From a virus, in the IMG/VR virus record IMGVR_UViG_3300009183_000032, positions 1 to 34,511 of that record: 34,511 nt of DNA. One strand, given 5' to 3'. This document shows positions 13,513 to 20,992 of the stretch, one piece after another; the stretch's first letter is position 1; each line of letters starts with the position of its first letter. The notes beneath the pieces were generated by a model that saw only the letters and a program-made list of their open reading frames with translations, searched no databases and had not been told where the DNA came from. Position numbers and translations under genes: made by a program.

Positions 13513-14162
13513 TGACAACCTTTACAACAGAAGATAGAGTTGCTTGCATACAACAAGGAACTGATGAATGGCATCAGCTTAGATTAGGAAAAGTTACCGC
13601 TTCTAGGGTTGCAGATATACTGGCTAAGACAAAATCAGGCCCCTCAGCTAGTCGAGGAAACTATCTGATTGAGCTTGCCTTGCAACGAGTTACAAAGACC
13701 ATAGAGGAATCATACCAAAATGAAGCTATGCAATGGGGAACTCAAACAGAACCGCAAGCCAGGGTTGCTTATGAAGTTAAAACAGGCAATTTTGTGGATC
13801 AGATCGCCTTTGTCAATCATCCTACTATTGCTGGCTTTGGTTGTTCTCCTGATGGCTTGGTTGGAAACGATGGTCTTATTGAAATTAAATGTCCAAACTC
13901 TGCTACGCATTGGGGCTACATAAAAGCCAATGAACCACCTAACAAATATGTTATTCAGATGCAAGCGCAGATGGCAGCTACAGGGGCTAAATGGTGCGAC
14001 TTTGTAAGTTTTGATCCAAGGATGCCTGAGCGCAGTCAATTACTGATTGTTCATGTTCCTAGAGATCCTGAGTTTATTTTGTTTATGGAAACAGAAATTA
14101 AGCAATTTTTAAGTGAAGTAGAAGTTGAAGTAAATCTTATGGAGAAGCGCAATGGCAATTAA
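13512..14162 (+). CDS. YqaJ/lambda-Exo-like recombination exonuclease
   Basis: A 216-residue protein. QQGTDEWHQLRLGKVTASR near the N-terminus, MQWGTQTEPQAR, then SPDGLV (Asp114), EIKCP (Glu124, Lys126) and a Gln helix IQMQAQM complete the YqaJ-type PD-(D/E)XK core. This family degrades one strand of double-stranded ends to give single strands for the annealing protein upstream. ATG 13512 overlaps the preceding stop; an in-frame start at 13467 lies inside the membrane-peptide gene and is rejected. Together with the annealing protein and the SSB-like protein it forms a two-component recombinase module. Confidence 0.93.
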   Translation: MTTFTTEDRVACIQQGTDEWHQLRLGKVTASRVADILAKTKSGPSASRGNYLIELALQRVTKTIEESYQNEAMQWGTQTEPQARVAYEVKTGNFVDQIAFVNHPTIAGFGCSPDGLVGNDGLIEIKCPNSATHWGYIKANEPPNKYVIQMQAQMAATGAKWCDFVSFDPRMPERSQLLIVHVPRDPEFILFMETEIKQFLSEVEVEVNLMEKRNGN

Positions 14163-14400
14163 ATATTTTGTAAAAGCAGCAGTATCAGAGTATGAAGATA
14201 AAACCGATGGCAAAATGAAAAAGCGTTATCAGTCTATTGGAGTCATCATGGAAACTAAGCATGGCCTTATGCTCAAAATTGAGTCTTTGCCTATCTATGC
14301 CATGAAAGAAGGTTCAATTTTTGCCTATTTAAATGAACCTGAAGAAAAAGGAGCAGCTCCAGCAAAGCAATCTAATGATTTGGATGATCCACCATTTTAA
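14152..14400 (+). CDS. Small SSB-like single-stranded DNA-binding protein
   Basis: Eighty-two residues: a compact, beta-rich body (KYFVKAAVSEYEDKT, KRYQSIGVIME, LMLKIESLP) and a flexible acidic end DLDDPPF that closely resembles the conserved C-terminal tip (DDDIPF) by which bacterial SSB recruits partners. Its place straight after exonuclease and annealing-protein genes supports a ssDNA-binding role. It is shorter than standard SSB, so the fold is inferred. GGAGAAG precedes the ATG, which overlaps the exonuclease stop. Confidence 0.7.
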   Translation: MAIKYFVKAAVSEYEDKTDGKMKKRYQSIGVIMETKHGLMLKIESLPIYAMKEGSIFAYLNEPEEKGAAPAKQSNDLDDPPF

Positions 14401-14408
14401 GGAGAAAT

Positions 14409-14615
14409 ATGAACAACGAACATATTTGGACTGTTTCAGGAACTGATATTACGATTCGATGGAGGCTTGCTGGATGGACTCCTCCATCAGAATTACAGGA
14501 ATATATAGATAAATGGGCTTACTGGCAGAATCTGCCGTTGCGTAAACTGGATGACCAGGCTAAACAACAATACGAGGCTGTATTGCGTAAAGCCAAAGTT
14601 GCGAGGATCAAATGA
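14409..14615 (+). CDS. Small early protein, unknown
   Basis: Sixty-eight residues. A beta-rich start with conserved-looking Trp and Pro (WTVSGTDITIRWRLAGWTPP), then a helical basic end (KLDDQAKQQYEAVLRKAKVA). Strong ribosome site AAGGAGAAAT. No family recognised. It overlaps the next gene as ATGA. Confidence 0.68.
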   Translation: MNNEHIWTVSGTDITIRWRLAGWTPPSELQEYIDKWAYWQNLPLRKLDDQAKQQYEAVLRKAKVARIK

Positions 14616-14803
14616 TCTACGAAAAAATCCCTTTTGCTGGAGAAATAGCAATTCCTGAAGATGAGTGCGAAAGACAGTTTTTTGAAACTTTTCCTGATGT
14701 CTTTAACACCAATGAAGTTGCTTTAAAGGTTTGGACTATGGCTTGGATTAAAAGCCGTATGTTTACCCTTAAAGATATGGAGCAGGAATTTAAAAAACTT
14801 TAA
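14612..14803 (+). CDS. Last rightward early protein, unknown
   Basis: Sixty-three residues (MIYEKIPFAGEIAIPEDECE ...), acidic in the first half and helical with Lys at the end (SRMFTLKDMEQEFKKL). No family recognised. It is coupled to the gene before. Its stop overlaps by three bases the stop of the convergent minus-strand gene at 14800-14940. Confidence 0.65.
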   Translation: MIYEKIPFAGEIAIPEDECERQFFETFPDVFNTNEVALKVWTMAWIKSRMFTLKDMEQEFKKL

Positions 14804-14940
14804 CCTTTCATGGGATGAGCCTTGTTCATAGGCTCTTTCTCATGTTTTTTTAGTTCTTGTTTAACTTCATAAACAGCATTACGCAACTTAATTACTTGCG
14901 CTTCCTCACGCTTTTCATGCTTTTTAGTTTCTTTAATCAT
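14800..14940 (-). CDS. Small charged protein at the end of the late operon, unknown
   Basis: Forty-six residues, MIKETKKHEKREEAQVIKLR then NAVYEVKQELKKHEKE and an AHPMKG end: one long, highly charged helix and no hydrophobic span. ATG starts one base after the endolysin stop, so it may be translated by reinitiation. It is the last gene of the late transcript, and its stop overlaps the convergent early gene. Not a typical spanin, as it has no signal or membrane segment. Confidence 0.55.
   Translation of the reverse strand: MIKETKKHEKREEAQVIKLRNAVYEVKQELKKHEKEPMNKAHPMKG
14817..14851 (+). terminator. Candidate terminator of the rightward early operon
   Basis: GAGCC (14817-14821), a nine-base loop and GGCTC (14831-14835), followed by TTTCTCATG and a run of seven T. 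It lies 14 bases after the last rightward stop codon, inside the convergent late gene. The stem is short and the T run starts late, so this is moderate. Confidence 0.4.
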
Positions 14941-14941
14941 T

Positions 14942-15538
14942 TTATGCTCCTAGTATGTCCATTGCTTTATGAATTCGATCAATACGATCTTGTAGCCCAA
15001 TAGTGCCACCATTGATCCGCTTGGTCATGGTAGCCCAATCTTCATTATCTGACAACGCATTTAAGCCACGCTTGTTAAAAAACCAGCCAGCAGATAGACA
15101 AGCGTTCTCAGGCTCTAAAATAAGCTCAGGATGCTCCGCAAAAGGCTTTCCTAGGGCTAGTCCACATACTGTATAGTTTGAGCGCCCTGTGAGTTGAATT
15201 AGACCCCTTCCATGAAAGCGCCAGCCATCTCCATCCTCAGTATTTCCTAGATCAGCTCTGCCACCATAAACTTTATTGGCAATTCTTTCAGGTTTACGCT
15301 CATACTCTGAGGCAAATTCAATGTTATGGAATCGACTAGGCCATGTAGCAACTAAGCCTTTAGCGCTGTAATTGAGGTTTTCTTCTAAGACTTTAAATGA
15401 GGCAGATTCATGACCGCATTGTCCAATAAAAGCTGCCTGGCGCTTTGGAGTGTTTATTTCATACTTCTTGAAGGTAGCGTTTAATCCATCAAGCCATTTA
15501 GGATCTATTCCTAAAGCCTGTAATTGCTCTAATGTCAT
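14942..15538 (-). CDS. Endolysin, glycoside hydrolase family 19
   Basis: A 198-residue GH19 (chitinase-like) lysozyme that would cut peptidoglycan glycan strands at the end of infection. FIGQCGHESASF (Glu44) and LEENLNYSAKGL (Glu53) match the family active-site region, and GWRFHGRGLIQLTGRSNY (105-122) is the substrate-binding signature. It has no signal peptide, so it needs a holin to cross the inner membrane. Its ATG overlaps the holin stop as ATGA. Confidence 0.93.
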   Translation of the reverse strand: MTLEQLQALGIDPKWLDGLNATFKKYEINTPKRQAAFIGQCGHESASFKVLEENLNYSAKGLVATWPSRFHNIEFASEYERKPERIANKVYGGRADLGNTEDGDGWRFHGRGLIQLTGRSNYTVCGLALGKPFAEHPELILEPENACLSAGWFFNKRGLNALSDNEDWATMTKRINGGTIGLQDRIDRIHKAMDILGA

Positions 15539-15936
15539 TCTTTTTTAGCTTTCATATCCATGATCTTTTCCATTGTTCTACCGCCAAAATAAAATGACAT
15601 AATTAACATACCCCATTGACCTAAAAGCTCAACATAAGCTCCCCTGGTTTCATGCCCAAGCATAGACATAAAGGCAAAAAATGTATAAACAGCCAAAATA
15701 AATATAAGGGTTAAAGGTCTAATATTTTTAGACAAAGTAGAATCAGAAGCCATATCAGCTTGCTGTCTTTTAGTAAGTTCTTGTTGCTCCGCAGTATCTG
15801 CTGCAATTTGAGCTAATTCGCCATTTTGTTGCATCTGCAACAACTCTAGCTGTGCTTTAGCTTTTTGCTCAGGATCAGGAAAGAATTTATCAATTAGCTT
15901 ACCGCCAATATCTAGTAATGCGCCTAGTGGAAACAT
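15535..15936 (-). CDS. Holin, 3TM gene-transfer-agent-like type
   Basis: A 133-residue protein. An amphipathic start (LLDIGGKLIDKFFPDPEQKA) and a helical Gln/Ala-rich middle lead to two clear membrane spans, about 70-93 (RPLTLIFILAVYTFFAFMSM) and 103-120 (LLGQWGMLIMSFYFGG), then a short basic tail. This is the layout of the holin family typified by the gene-transfer-agent holin (PF11351). It is directly upstream of and coupled to the endolysin, which supports the call. Confidence 0.82.
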   Translation of the reverse strand: MFPLGALLDIGGKLIDKFFPDPEQKAKAQLELLQMQQNGELAQIAADTAEQQELTKRQQADMASDSTLSKNIRPLTLIFILAVYTFFAFMSMLGHETRGAYVELLGQWGMLIMSFYFGGRTMEKIMDMKAKKE

Positions 15937-16392
15937 TTAAAAAGCTCCTAAAACAAATTTAAGCCACAAAGTGACCATTAATGCAGCTAGAAAACAATAA
16001 AACTGAACTCTGCGAACTGCTTTTAAATCATGTTGATATTCTTCGTTGTCTTTGCGTTGCATATTTTCTATATCTAACTTTATCTTTAGCACCGCTTCCC
16101 ACTCTTTTGCTCCGTATTTCTTAACAAAGTCTATTTTTAACTTTGCTTCTTCATCGCTTATTTGCTTCTTATGCTTCCAAGAATCTAAAGCCTTTATTAA
16201 CGCTCTTTCTTTCTTAAACTCTGCTTCTCGCCTTGATCTAATCCGTTCATTGGCTTGCTTTTGAGCTACTTCTAATCCATCTTTTTGAATGTTCTCTATG
16301 GAGCTAGATAGACCTTTACTAGCTTCCCTAGTCGCATCTATAGATCCACTAAGAGCCTTTACTCCTTCTGCAATTCCATACGGATCGGACAT
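15937..16392 (-). CDS. Membrane-anchored coiled-coil protein, unknown
   Basis: A 151-residue protein. The start MSDPYGIAEGVKALSGSIDA, a long charged helical middle (about 40-125) and a C-terminal membrane span (FYCFLAALMVTLWLKFVLGA) recall a phage family often found beside lysis genes. Its topology, with one C-terminal anchor, is unlike an inner-membrane spanin, which has an N-terminal anchor. The role is unknown; lysis or virion function is possible from position. Confidence 0.68.
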   Translation of the reverse strand: MSDPYGIAEGVKALSGSIDATREASKGLSSSIENIQKDGLEVAQKQANERIRSRREAEFKKERALIKALDSWKHKKQISDEEAKLKIDFVKKYGAKEWEAVLKIKLDIENMQRKDNEEYQHDLKAVRRVQFYCFLAALMVTLWLKFVLGAF

Positions 16393-16398
16393 ACATTT

Positions 16399-16635
16399 TC
16401 ATTTTCCTGAGAAATGGCTTCCAATAAATCCCACAATTCCGCTAATTGCAGATACGATAGCCATTCCAACCCAAAAGCCACCTCTAGACTGATTTGCAAG
16501 TGCGACAAGCTCCTCTAATTTAGACTCCATTTTGTCAATTTTTTGCGACATTAGTTCTAATTGCTTTTCGTTATTCTCTACAGTATTCCAAAGAATTCCG
16601 TATTTAACTGGATCGAGTTCAAATGACATATCCAC
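16399..16635 (-). CDS. Small coiled-coil membrane protein, possible second holin or antiholin
   Basis: Seventy-eight residues. An N-terminal coiled coil (ENNEKQLELMSQKIDKMESK LEEL region) is followed by one membrane span (GFWVGMAIVSAISGIVGFIG). The layout matches the haemolysin-XhlA-like or holin-accessory proteins near lysis genes, but it is not specific. GTG at 16633-16635 has AAGGG six bases upstream and is preferred; the ATG two codons later is possible. Confidence 0.65.
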   Translation of the reverse strand: MDMSFELDPVKYGILWNTVENNEKQLELMSQKIDKMESKLEELVALANQSRGGFWVGMAIVSAISGIVGFIGSHFSGK

Positions 16636-16637
16636 GC

Positions 16638-17378
16638 TTAGCCCTTCATAATGTAAGCAAGAGCATAGTAAGGAGGAAGATTAGCGTTAGTTCCACTTAC
16701 ACCAGCAGTAGCTACAGTAGTTGATGCAGTAATGTTTGCATTTCCAGTAGTTACTGCTAAATTTTGACCGCCTGGGTTGTTTATGTTTAATGATCCACCA
16801 GGATTACCGCCACCACCATAATTACCATAAGTGTTGTGACTATGACCTGAATCAGTTGCAGTTGTTGTGGCAGTATGGGTATGACTTACAACAATAGCAT
16901 CGGCTGTTCCACCAGTAGCGTTTACAGCATAGCTTGAACCAGCTCCGACAATAAAACTATTTCGCAAATCAGGAGTTCCGTTTGTTCCATCGCACAAATA
17001 CCAGGTTGCAGGGATAGAGCCAGTAGATCCTGACCATAACAAAATAGCGCCAGTAGGAACAGCAGGGGCTGATGCTGGAGCATTTTGCAGAATTGGATAA
17101 ATATTGTCTAAAGTTTGAATCAATACCGCACTAGCATTTTGCAAAACAAACTTATAAGAATAGCCAGTAAGTAGCCAAATTTCTTGTGGAACTCGACCAG
17201 CAGCATCTAAAACAATAGGGTTTGCATTAGCAATCGTTCCAGCATTAGTTGTATAAGTTACTAATGGAGTAGAAGATCCAGCTTGATAGGTATAAATCAA
17301 ACCTCCAGCTAAAGGAACTCCATTGTCATCAAAAAATTGCTGACCTATTCCAAATGGGGATAAAAGAACTGATGCCAT
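16638..17378 (-). CDS. Tail fibre with tailspike-like head-binding domain and phage collar domain
   Basis: A 246-residue protein. Residues 1-92 (SPFGIGQQFFDDNGVPLAGG, LIYTYQAGSSTP, LDAAGRVPQEIW) resemble the head-binding domain of P22 tailspike and related fibres, which attach to the virion. Residues about 107-150 (GAILLWSGSTGSIPATWYLC DG, then TPDLRNSFIVGAG) are a phage tail-collar domain. After this come HTHT and HSHN, the H-x-H pairs that bind iron in fibre tips. It ends in YYALAYIMKG, typical of collar fibres. It probably recognises the host surface. It sits between the ejection-protein and lysis genes. Confidence 0.85.
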   Translation of the reverse strand: MASVLLSPFGIGQQFFDDNGVPLAGGLIYTYQAGSSTPLVTYTTNAGTIANANPIVLDAAGRVPQEIWLLTGYSYKFVLQNASAVLIQTLDNIYPILQNAPASAPAVPTGAILLWSGSTGSIPATWYLCDGTNGTPDLRNSFIVGAGSSYAVNATGGTADAIVVSHTHTATTTATDSGHSHNTYGNYGGGGNPGGSLNINNPGGQNLAVTTGNANITASTTVATAGVSGTNANLPPYYALAYIMKG

Positions 17379-17380
17379 GA

Positions 17381-19717
17381 TTATTCCTTGCCTATGTCTT
17401 GAAGTTTAGTTTTTATTTCTTTTTTAAGCGCTTTTTCTTGTTTAGAAGCAGAAACTTTTCCGCTTACTTTGCCTCCAATAGCTTCTCCAGCTACAGCACC
17501 TCCAGCAGCTCCAAATGGCCCTGCAACAGTTCCACCAACCGCAGCTCCAGCGCTACCAAAAGCCCTTCTAATGCCTACATCAACAAATTTATTTTGCAAA
17601 AGATTGGTTTGAACACCAGCTCCAGGATATTTATTTGGAATATAAAGAATATCTGCTGCCTCTATTCCATCATAAATTGCCTCAAGACCTTTAGGATCGT
17701 TTTTAAATGCAATTTTTAATTTTTCGCTTAAATTTGATGCTTCTTTTGCAGCAGCAACTGAATTAAATGGTTGATTTTTTGCGCTATTTCCAGCTTCTCT
17801 AATTTGCTCAACTAAAGAAGTTTTAATTTGATTAACAGCTCCAATTTTTCCATCTGCATCAAGAGTATTAAATAAATGCTCAAATTGACTATTTGGCAAT
17901 GTAACTACTTTAGCAGCAACTTTTTCATCAGGAATCTTTTGATTTACCCCATTATCACCAAGCAAATCACCTACAGCTTTAGGGTTATCGTAAACTTCAA
18001 TGCCTTTTTGATAATGTTTGCGAGCTTTTTCGTATGTTTCGCCACCAACTGTTTCAAATACATCTTTATCAATTAAACCTTTTAATTCACCGCCTAATTG
18101 TTTAGTTTCATGGTGATATTTTTTGTTGATAAATTTACGAATTTCTTCAGCTTGAGCAACTGTTAATGGTTTTAAATTACCAGCCTCATCAACAAATTGC
18201 TTTCTTTTGACAAATTGATTAATAGCAGTTTGCAATCCTTTTTCATTTTGATATGCAAAATTTTCATCCATTTTTAAAAATTCGTTAAATTTACCAAGCT
18301 CAACTGGTTTATTGCCAAGTTTGTCTGTAGCTTCTTTATAAAGAGTAGTTGTTCCTGTTTGATGCCCTTCATAGCCTTCTTGCAAAGCATCTTTAATAGT
18401 TTTACCAACTCGAATCTTATCGCCTTCTTGAAATGAAGTTCCATGACGAATAACAGTTCCACCAGCTTCATCTTGAATTTTCTTAAAATGGTTGTCCAAA
18501 ACAGACTTTTCAAGATTAATTTGGTTTGTCATTCCTGTGGCATAAGGGCCTTGATCGGCTTGAGAAGTAATAAATTGAGAGGCAGATTCTTTTGGATTGC
18601 CAACTAATGCTGAATTTCTAATATCCTCTAATCCAATTTTTCTAAGCAATTCTTCTCTTGAGCTTAATTCATTAGGATTTAAAGGAGATGTTTCAGCACG
18701 ATTTACAGGCATTTCTTCAGGAACAGTAATAATTCTTTCTGTAACTGGAACTTGAGCAACTACAGGCGCTTGAGTTGAAATTGGCTGTGTTCCAACAGCT
18801 TGAACTGGCTTAACTTCATCCATCTTAGGAAATGCTTGATTAAGTTTTTCTGTAAGAACAGTTTTAGCTTTTGAGCCACCTTCAGATATTTTTTCAACAA
18901 CTTTTCCAGCTCCAGGAATAGCTACAAACTGTTCAGGATCATAAACTGCGCTTTTAATAGTTTCACCAGCAAACTTACCAGGATTTTCTGCTATTGCGCT
19001 TAATGCTTGTTTTGTAGTTTCTATTGGACTTTCAGCAAACTTGCTAACACCCTCAACAAAACTCTTGCCCTTTTTAATTAACTTTTCTTCGGCAGCTTTT
19101 TTGTCCGCTTCAGTAAAGCCTGGAACTCCAATGCTTGAAGCTGTGTATTCAATAACAGGAGCTAATAGACTCTTATCTTTCCAATCTTGAACAGACATTT
19201 CAGACAAAGGCTTTAACATCTCTTTGCCAAACTTTTTGCCTACTTCGGATATAGTTTTTGGTTCTTCTGTTTTAGTTGGAGTTGCTGAAGCAGATTCCCA
19301 TAAATCAGCAAAGCTAGTGCTTGCAGGAGCGCCTGAAACTGTAACTGATGTTGCTTTTGGAGAATAAGAGGATTTAGGATTGATCTCAACATGAACTGGA
19401 TCTTTAGATCCAAAAGGTCTGTGAAGCCCAAATTGATCCAAAAATGCAGCAGGAACTTCAGGAGAAATATCCGCAGCCAATCCTTTTTCATGCAAGCTAG
19501 TGCCAGGCTTTGCTACTAAATTAGGGTTAGATTTTCTTTTTCCAAATAATTGTATTTGTTCTTCGGTTGATCTTGCTCCGCTAGTTAAAGGCAATTCTCT
19601 GCCTGTTTTAGCTTGCCAAGCATCATTAGCAGCCCTAAGTCTGCTAGACATATCCTCATTTAAACCGCCAAATCTATCAACTGGCGCTGCTTCCCAAAGA
19701 TCAGCAAAATTAGCCAT
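17381..19717 (-). CDS. DNA-ejection (injection) protein with N-terminal M15 peptidase domain
   Basis: A 778-residue virion protein. Residues about 20-115 form an M15/VanY-type D,D-carboxypeptidase: LPLTSGARSTEEQIQLFGK, then SLHEKGLAADIS (His76, Asp83) and VHVEI (His109), the three zinc ligands. It would open peptidoglycan during DNA entry. The rest is a long helical and Gln/Lys/Asn-rich ejection region, ending in a Gly/Ala-rich stretch (GSAGAAVGGTVAGPFGAAGG) that could insert in membranes. FADLWE occurs at residues 4-9 and again at 136-141, just outside the peptidase domain. Position (third of three large genes after the connector genes) matches P22 gp16. Confidence 0.83.
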   Translation of the reverse strand: MANFADLWEAAPVDRFGGLNEDMSSRLRAANDAWQAKTGRELPLTSGARSTEEQIQLFGKRKSNPNLVAKPGTSLHEKGLAADISPEVPAAFLDQFGLHRPFGSKDPVHVEINPKSSYSPKATSVTVSGAPASTSFADLWESASATPTKTEEPKTISEVGKKFGKEMLKPLSEMSVQDWKDKSLLAPVIEYTASSIGVPGFTEADKKAAEEKLIKKGKSFVEGVSKFAESPIETTKQALSAIAENPGKFAGETIKSAVYDPEQFVAIPGAGKVVEKISEGGSKAKTVLTEKLNQAFPKMDEVKPVQAVGTQPISTQAPVVAQVPVTERIITVPEEMPVNRAETSPLNPNELSSREELLRKIGLEDIRNSALVGNPKESASQFITSQADQGPYATGMTNQINLEKSVLDNHFKKIQDEAGGTVIRHGTSFQEGDKIRVGKTIKDALQEGYEGHQTGTTTLYKEATDKLGNKPVELGKFNEFLKMDENFAYQNEKGLQTAINQFVKRKQFVDEAGNLKPLTVAQAEEIRKFINKKYHHETKQLGGELKGLIDKDVFETVGGETYEKARKHYQKGIEVYDNPKAVGDLLGDNGVNQKIPDEKVAAKVVTLPNSQFEHLFNTLDADGKIGAVNQIKTSLVEQIREAGNSAKNQPFNSVAAAKEASNLSEKLKIAFKNDPKGLEAIYDGIEAADILYIPNKYPGAGVQTNLLQNKFVDVGIRRAFGSAGAAVGGTVAGPFGAAGGAVAGEAIGGKVSGKVSASKQEKALKKEIKTKLQDIGKE

Positions 19718-19719
19718 AG

Positions 19720-20982
19720 TTATAGCAATCCAAGTGATTTAGCCAATTTAATCTTATCGCCCATTCGTCTTTGTTCATCAGGACTCATAGAAGCCTTTAG
19801 CTTTCTGACTTCTTCAGGAGTAGATTCTTGGAAAATACGAGAATCATTGATTTGATTAAATGTATTCATGCGCTTTTGATATTCGCCAGCATCTTGAACA
19901 TTGCCCAAAAACTTAGCTTTAGCTTGGTTCATGCGCTCAACACCAATAAGCTGATCTGCCATTAACTTAATAGCACCTTCAGTCATTTTCTTATTAGGAT
20001 TGGCAGCTTCAGCAATTTGTCTAGCCATATCAGTATTGCCACCAGTTAAAGTAAGCATTGCTGAATTCTTAGCCAATTCGTCTGTAGCAGTCTTTTCTGC
20101 TGTATAAACATCCATTCCAATAGCTTGAGCAATACCAGCAGCAAGTTCTTTTCTAGCACCGCCTGTGCTTGTAAATGATTCAGGAGCAAGCCTTTTAATA
20201 TTTTGGAAAATAGCAATTCTAGGTTCTGCACCTTTAGCCAAAGCAACAGTTTCAGTTAAATCTTTAGAGGCAATATCTACTGGAGTCGCTGTAAATGCTA
20301 CATCAGCTCTAGTTGGATTTAGCTTTTTAGGAGCAAACTGATTGTTCATTTGGCTAGTAGCACCACCAGCAGGAGCTACAGGAACGCCAACAGGAGCATT
20401 GCTTTCGCCTGGGGAAACAATTTGATTAGGCCCTGATTTAAGACCAATAATCTCACCAGCAGCATTAGTAGTGTATTGAGGAGTTTGAAGTCCTTGCTGA
20501 CCAGTTGCACCAATACGAGCCTGAATTGAATTCAGCATATCCTGACGAATATTTCCTGCTTGGTTTGGATCATTCAGCATTTGGAAATATTTAGCTGTGA
20601 TGGTATGAGCCATAGGAGGAGGAACTCCTTGCTTAATCATACGATCTGTAGCACCAACCAAAGCATCGCCAGCAGCAGTAACAGTCTTATGATCTTTGGG
20701 ATCAATTTTTGCCAATCTTGGATCATTTACTAAAGCATTTGCTTCATCGGCAGCAATGCCAAAATAATCTTTTTGTAGCCCTGCTTTTGCTTTTTCAGCT
20801 CCAGTAACAGCAGTTTCTGATTCAGCTACCCCTTTAGCTATTGAAGGCTGTAAAAGGGCTTTTTCTCTTTGCAAAGCAGTAGAAGATCTTCCAAGATCAA
20901 CTAAGTTTTGTAAAGACATTGCCTGTGGAGCTTGAGCATTTGCATAAATGCTTGCATCAGGTAGAGAGCTAAGTGCTGGCAT
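19720..20982 (-). CDS. DNA-ejection protein (P22 gp20-like by position)
   Basis: A 420-residue helical protein. The N-terminus (SLPDASIYANAQAPQAMSLQ, NLVDLGRS) and middle (QREKALLQPS, YTTNAAGEIIG) fit phage internal virion proteins that leave the head with the DNA. The C-terminal half (about 250-420) is a long helical array rich in Ala, Lys and Asp, without membrane spans. It lies between the other two ejection genes, as gp20 does in P22. The assignment is mainly positional. Confidence 0.7.
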   Translation of the reverse strand: MPALSSLPDASIYANAQAPQAMSLQNLVDLGRSSTALQREKALLQPSIAKGVAESETAVTGAEKAKAGLQKDYFGIAADEANALVNDPRLAKIDPKDHKTVTAAGDALVGATDRMIKQGVPPPMAHTITAKYFQMLNDPNQAGNIRQDMLNSIQARIGATGQQGLQTPQYTTNAAGEIIGLKSGPNQIVSPGESNAPVGVPVAPAGGATSQMNNQFAPKKLNPTRADVAFTATPVDIASKDLTETVALAKGAEPRIAIFQNIKRLAPESFTSTGGARKELAAGIAQAIGMDVYTAEKTATDELAKNSAMLTLTGGNTDMARQIAEAANPNKKMTEGAIKLMADQLIGVERMNQAKAKFLGNVQDAGEYQKRMNTFNQINDSRIFQESTPEEVRKLKASMSPDEQRRMGDKIKLAKSLGLL

Positions 20983-20992
20983 GATTTATTCC

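Noticed and set aside
13710-14039. Minus-strand frame opposite the exonuclease gene
   Set aside because: Antisense to a gene with intact catalytic motifs, with no ribosome site and no recognisable product.
15937-16392. Inner-membrane spanin
   Set aside because: The single membrane span is at the C-terminus, whereas an inner-membrane spanin is anchored at its N-terminus; no partner lipoprotein was found.
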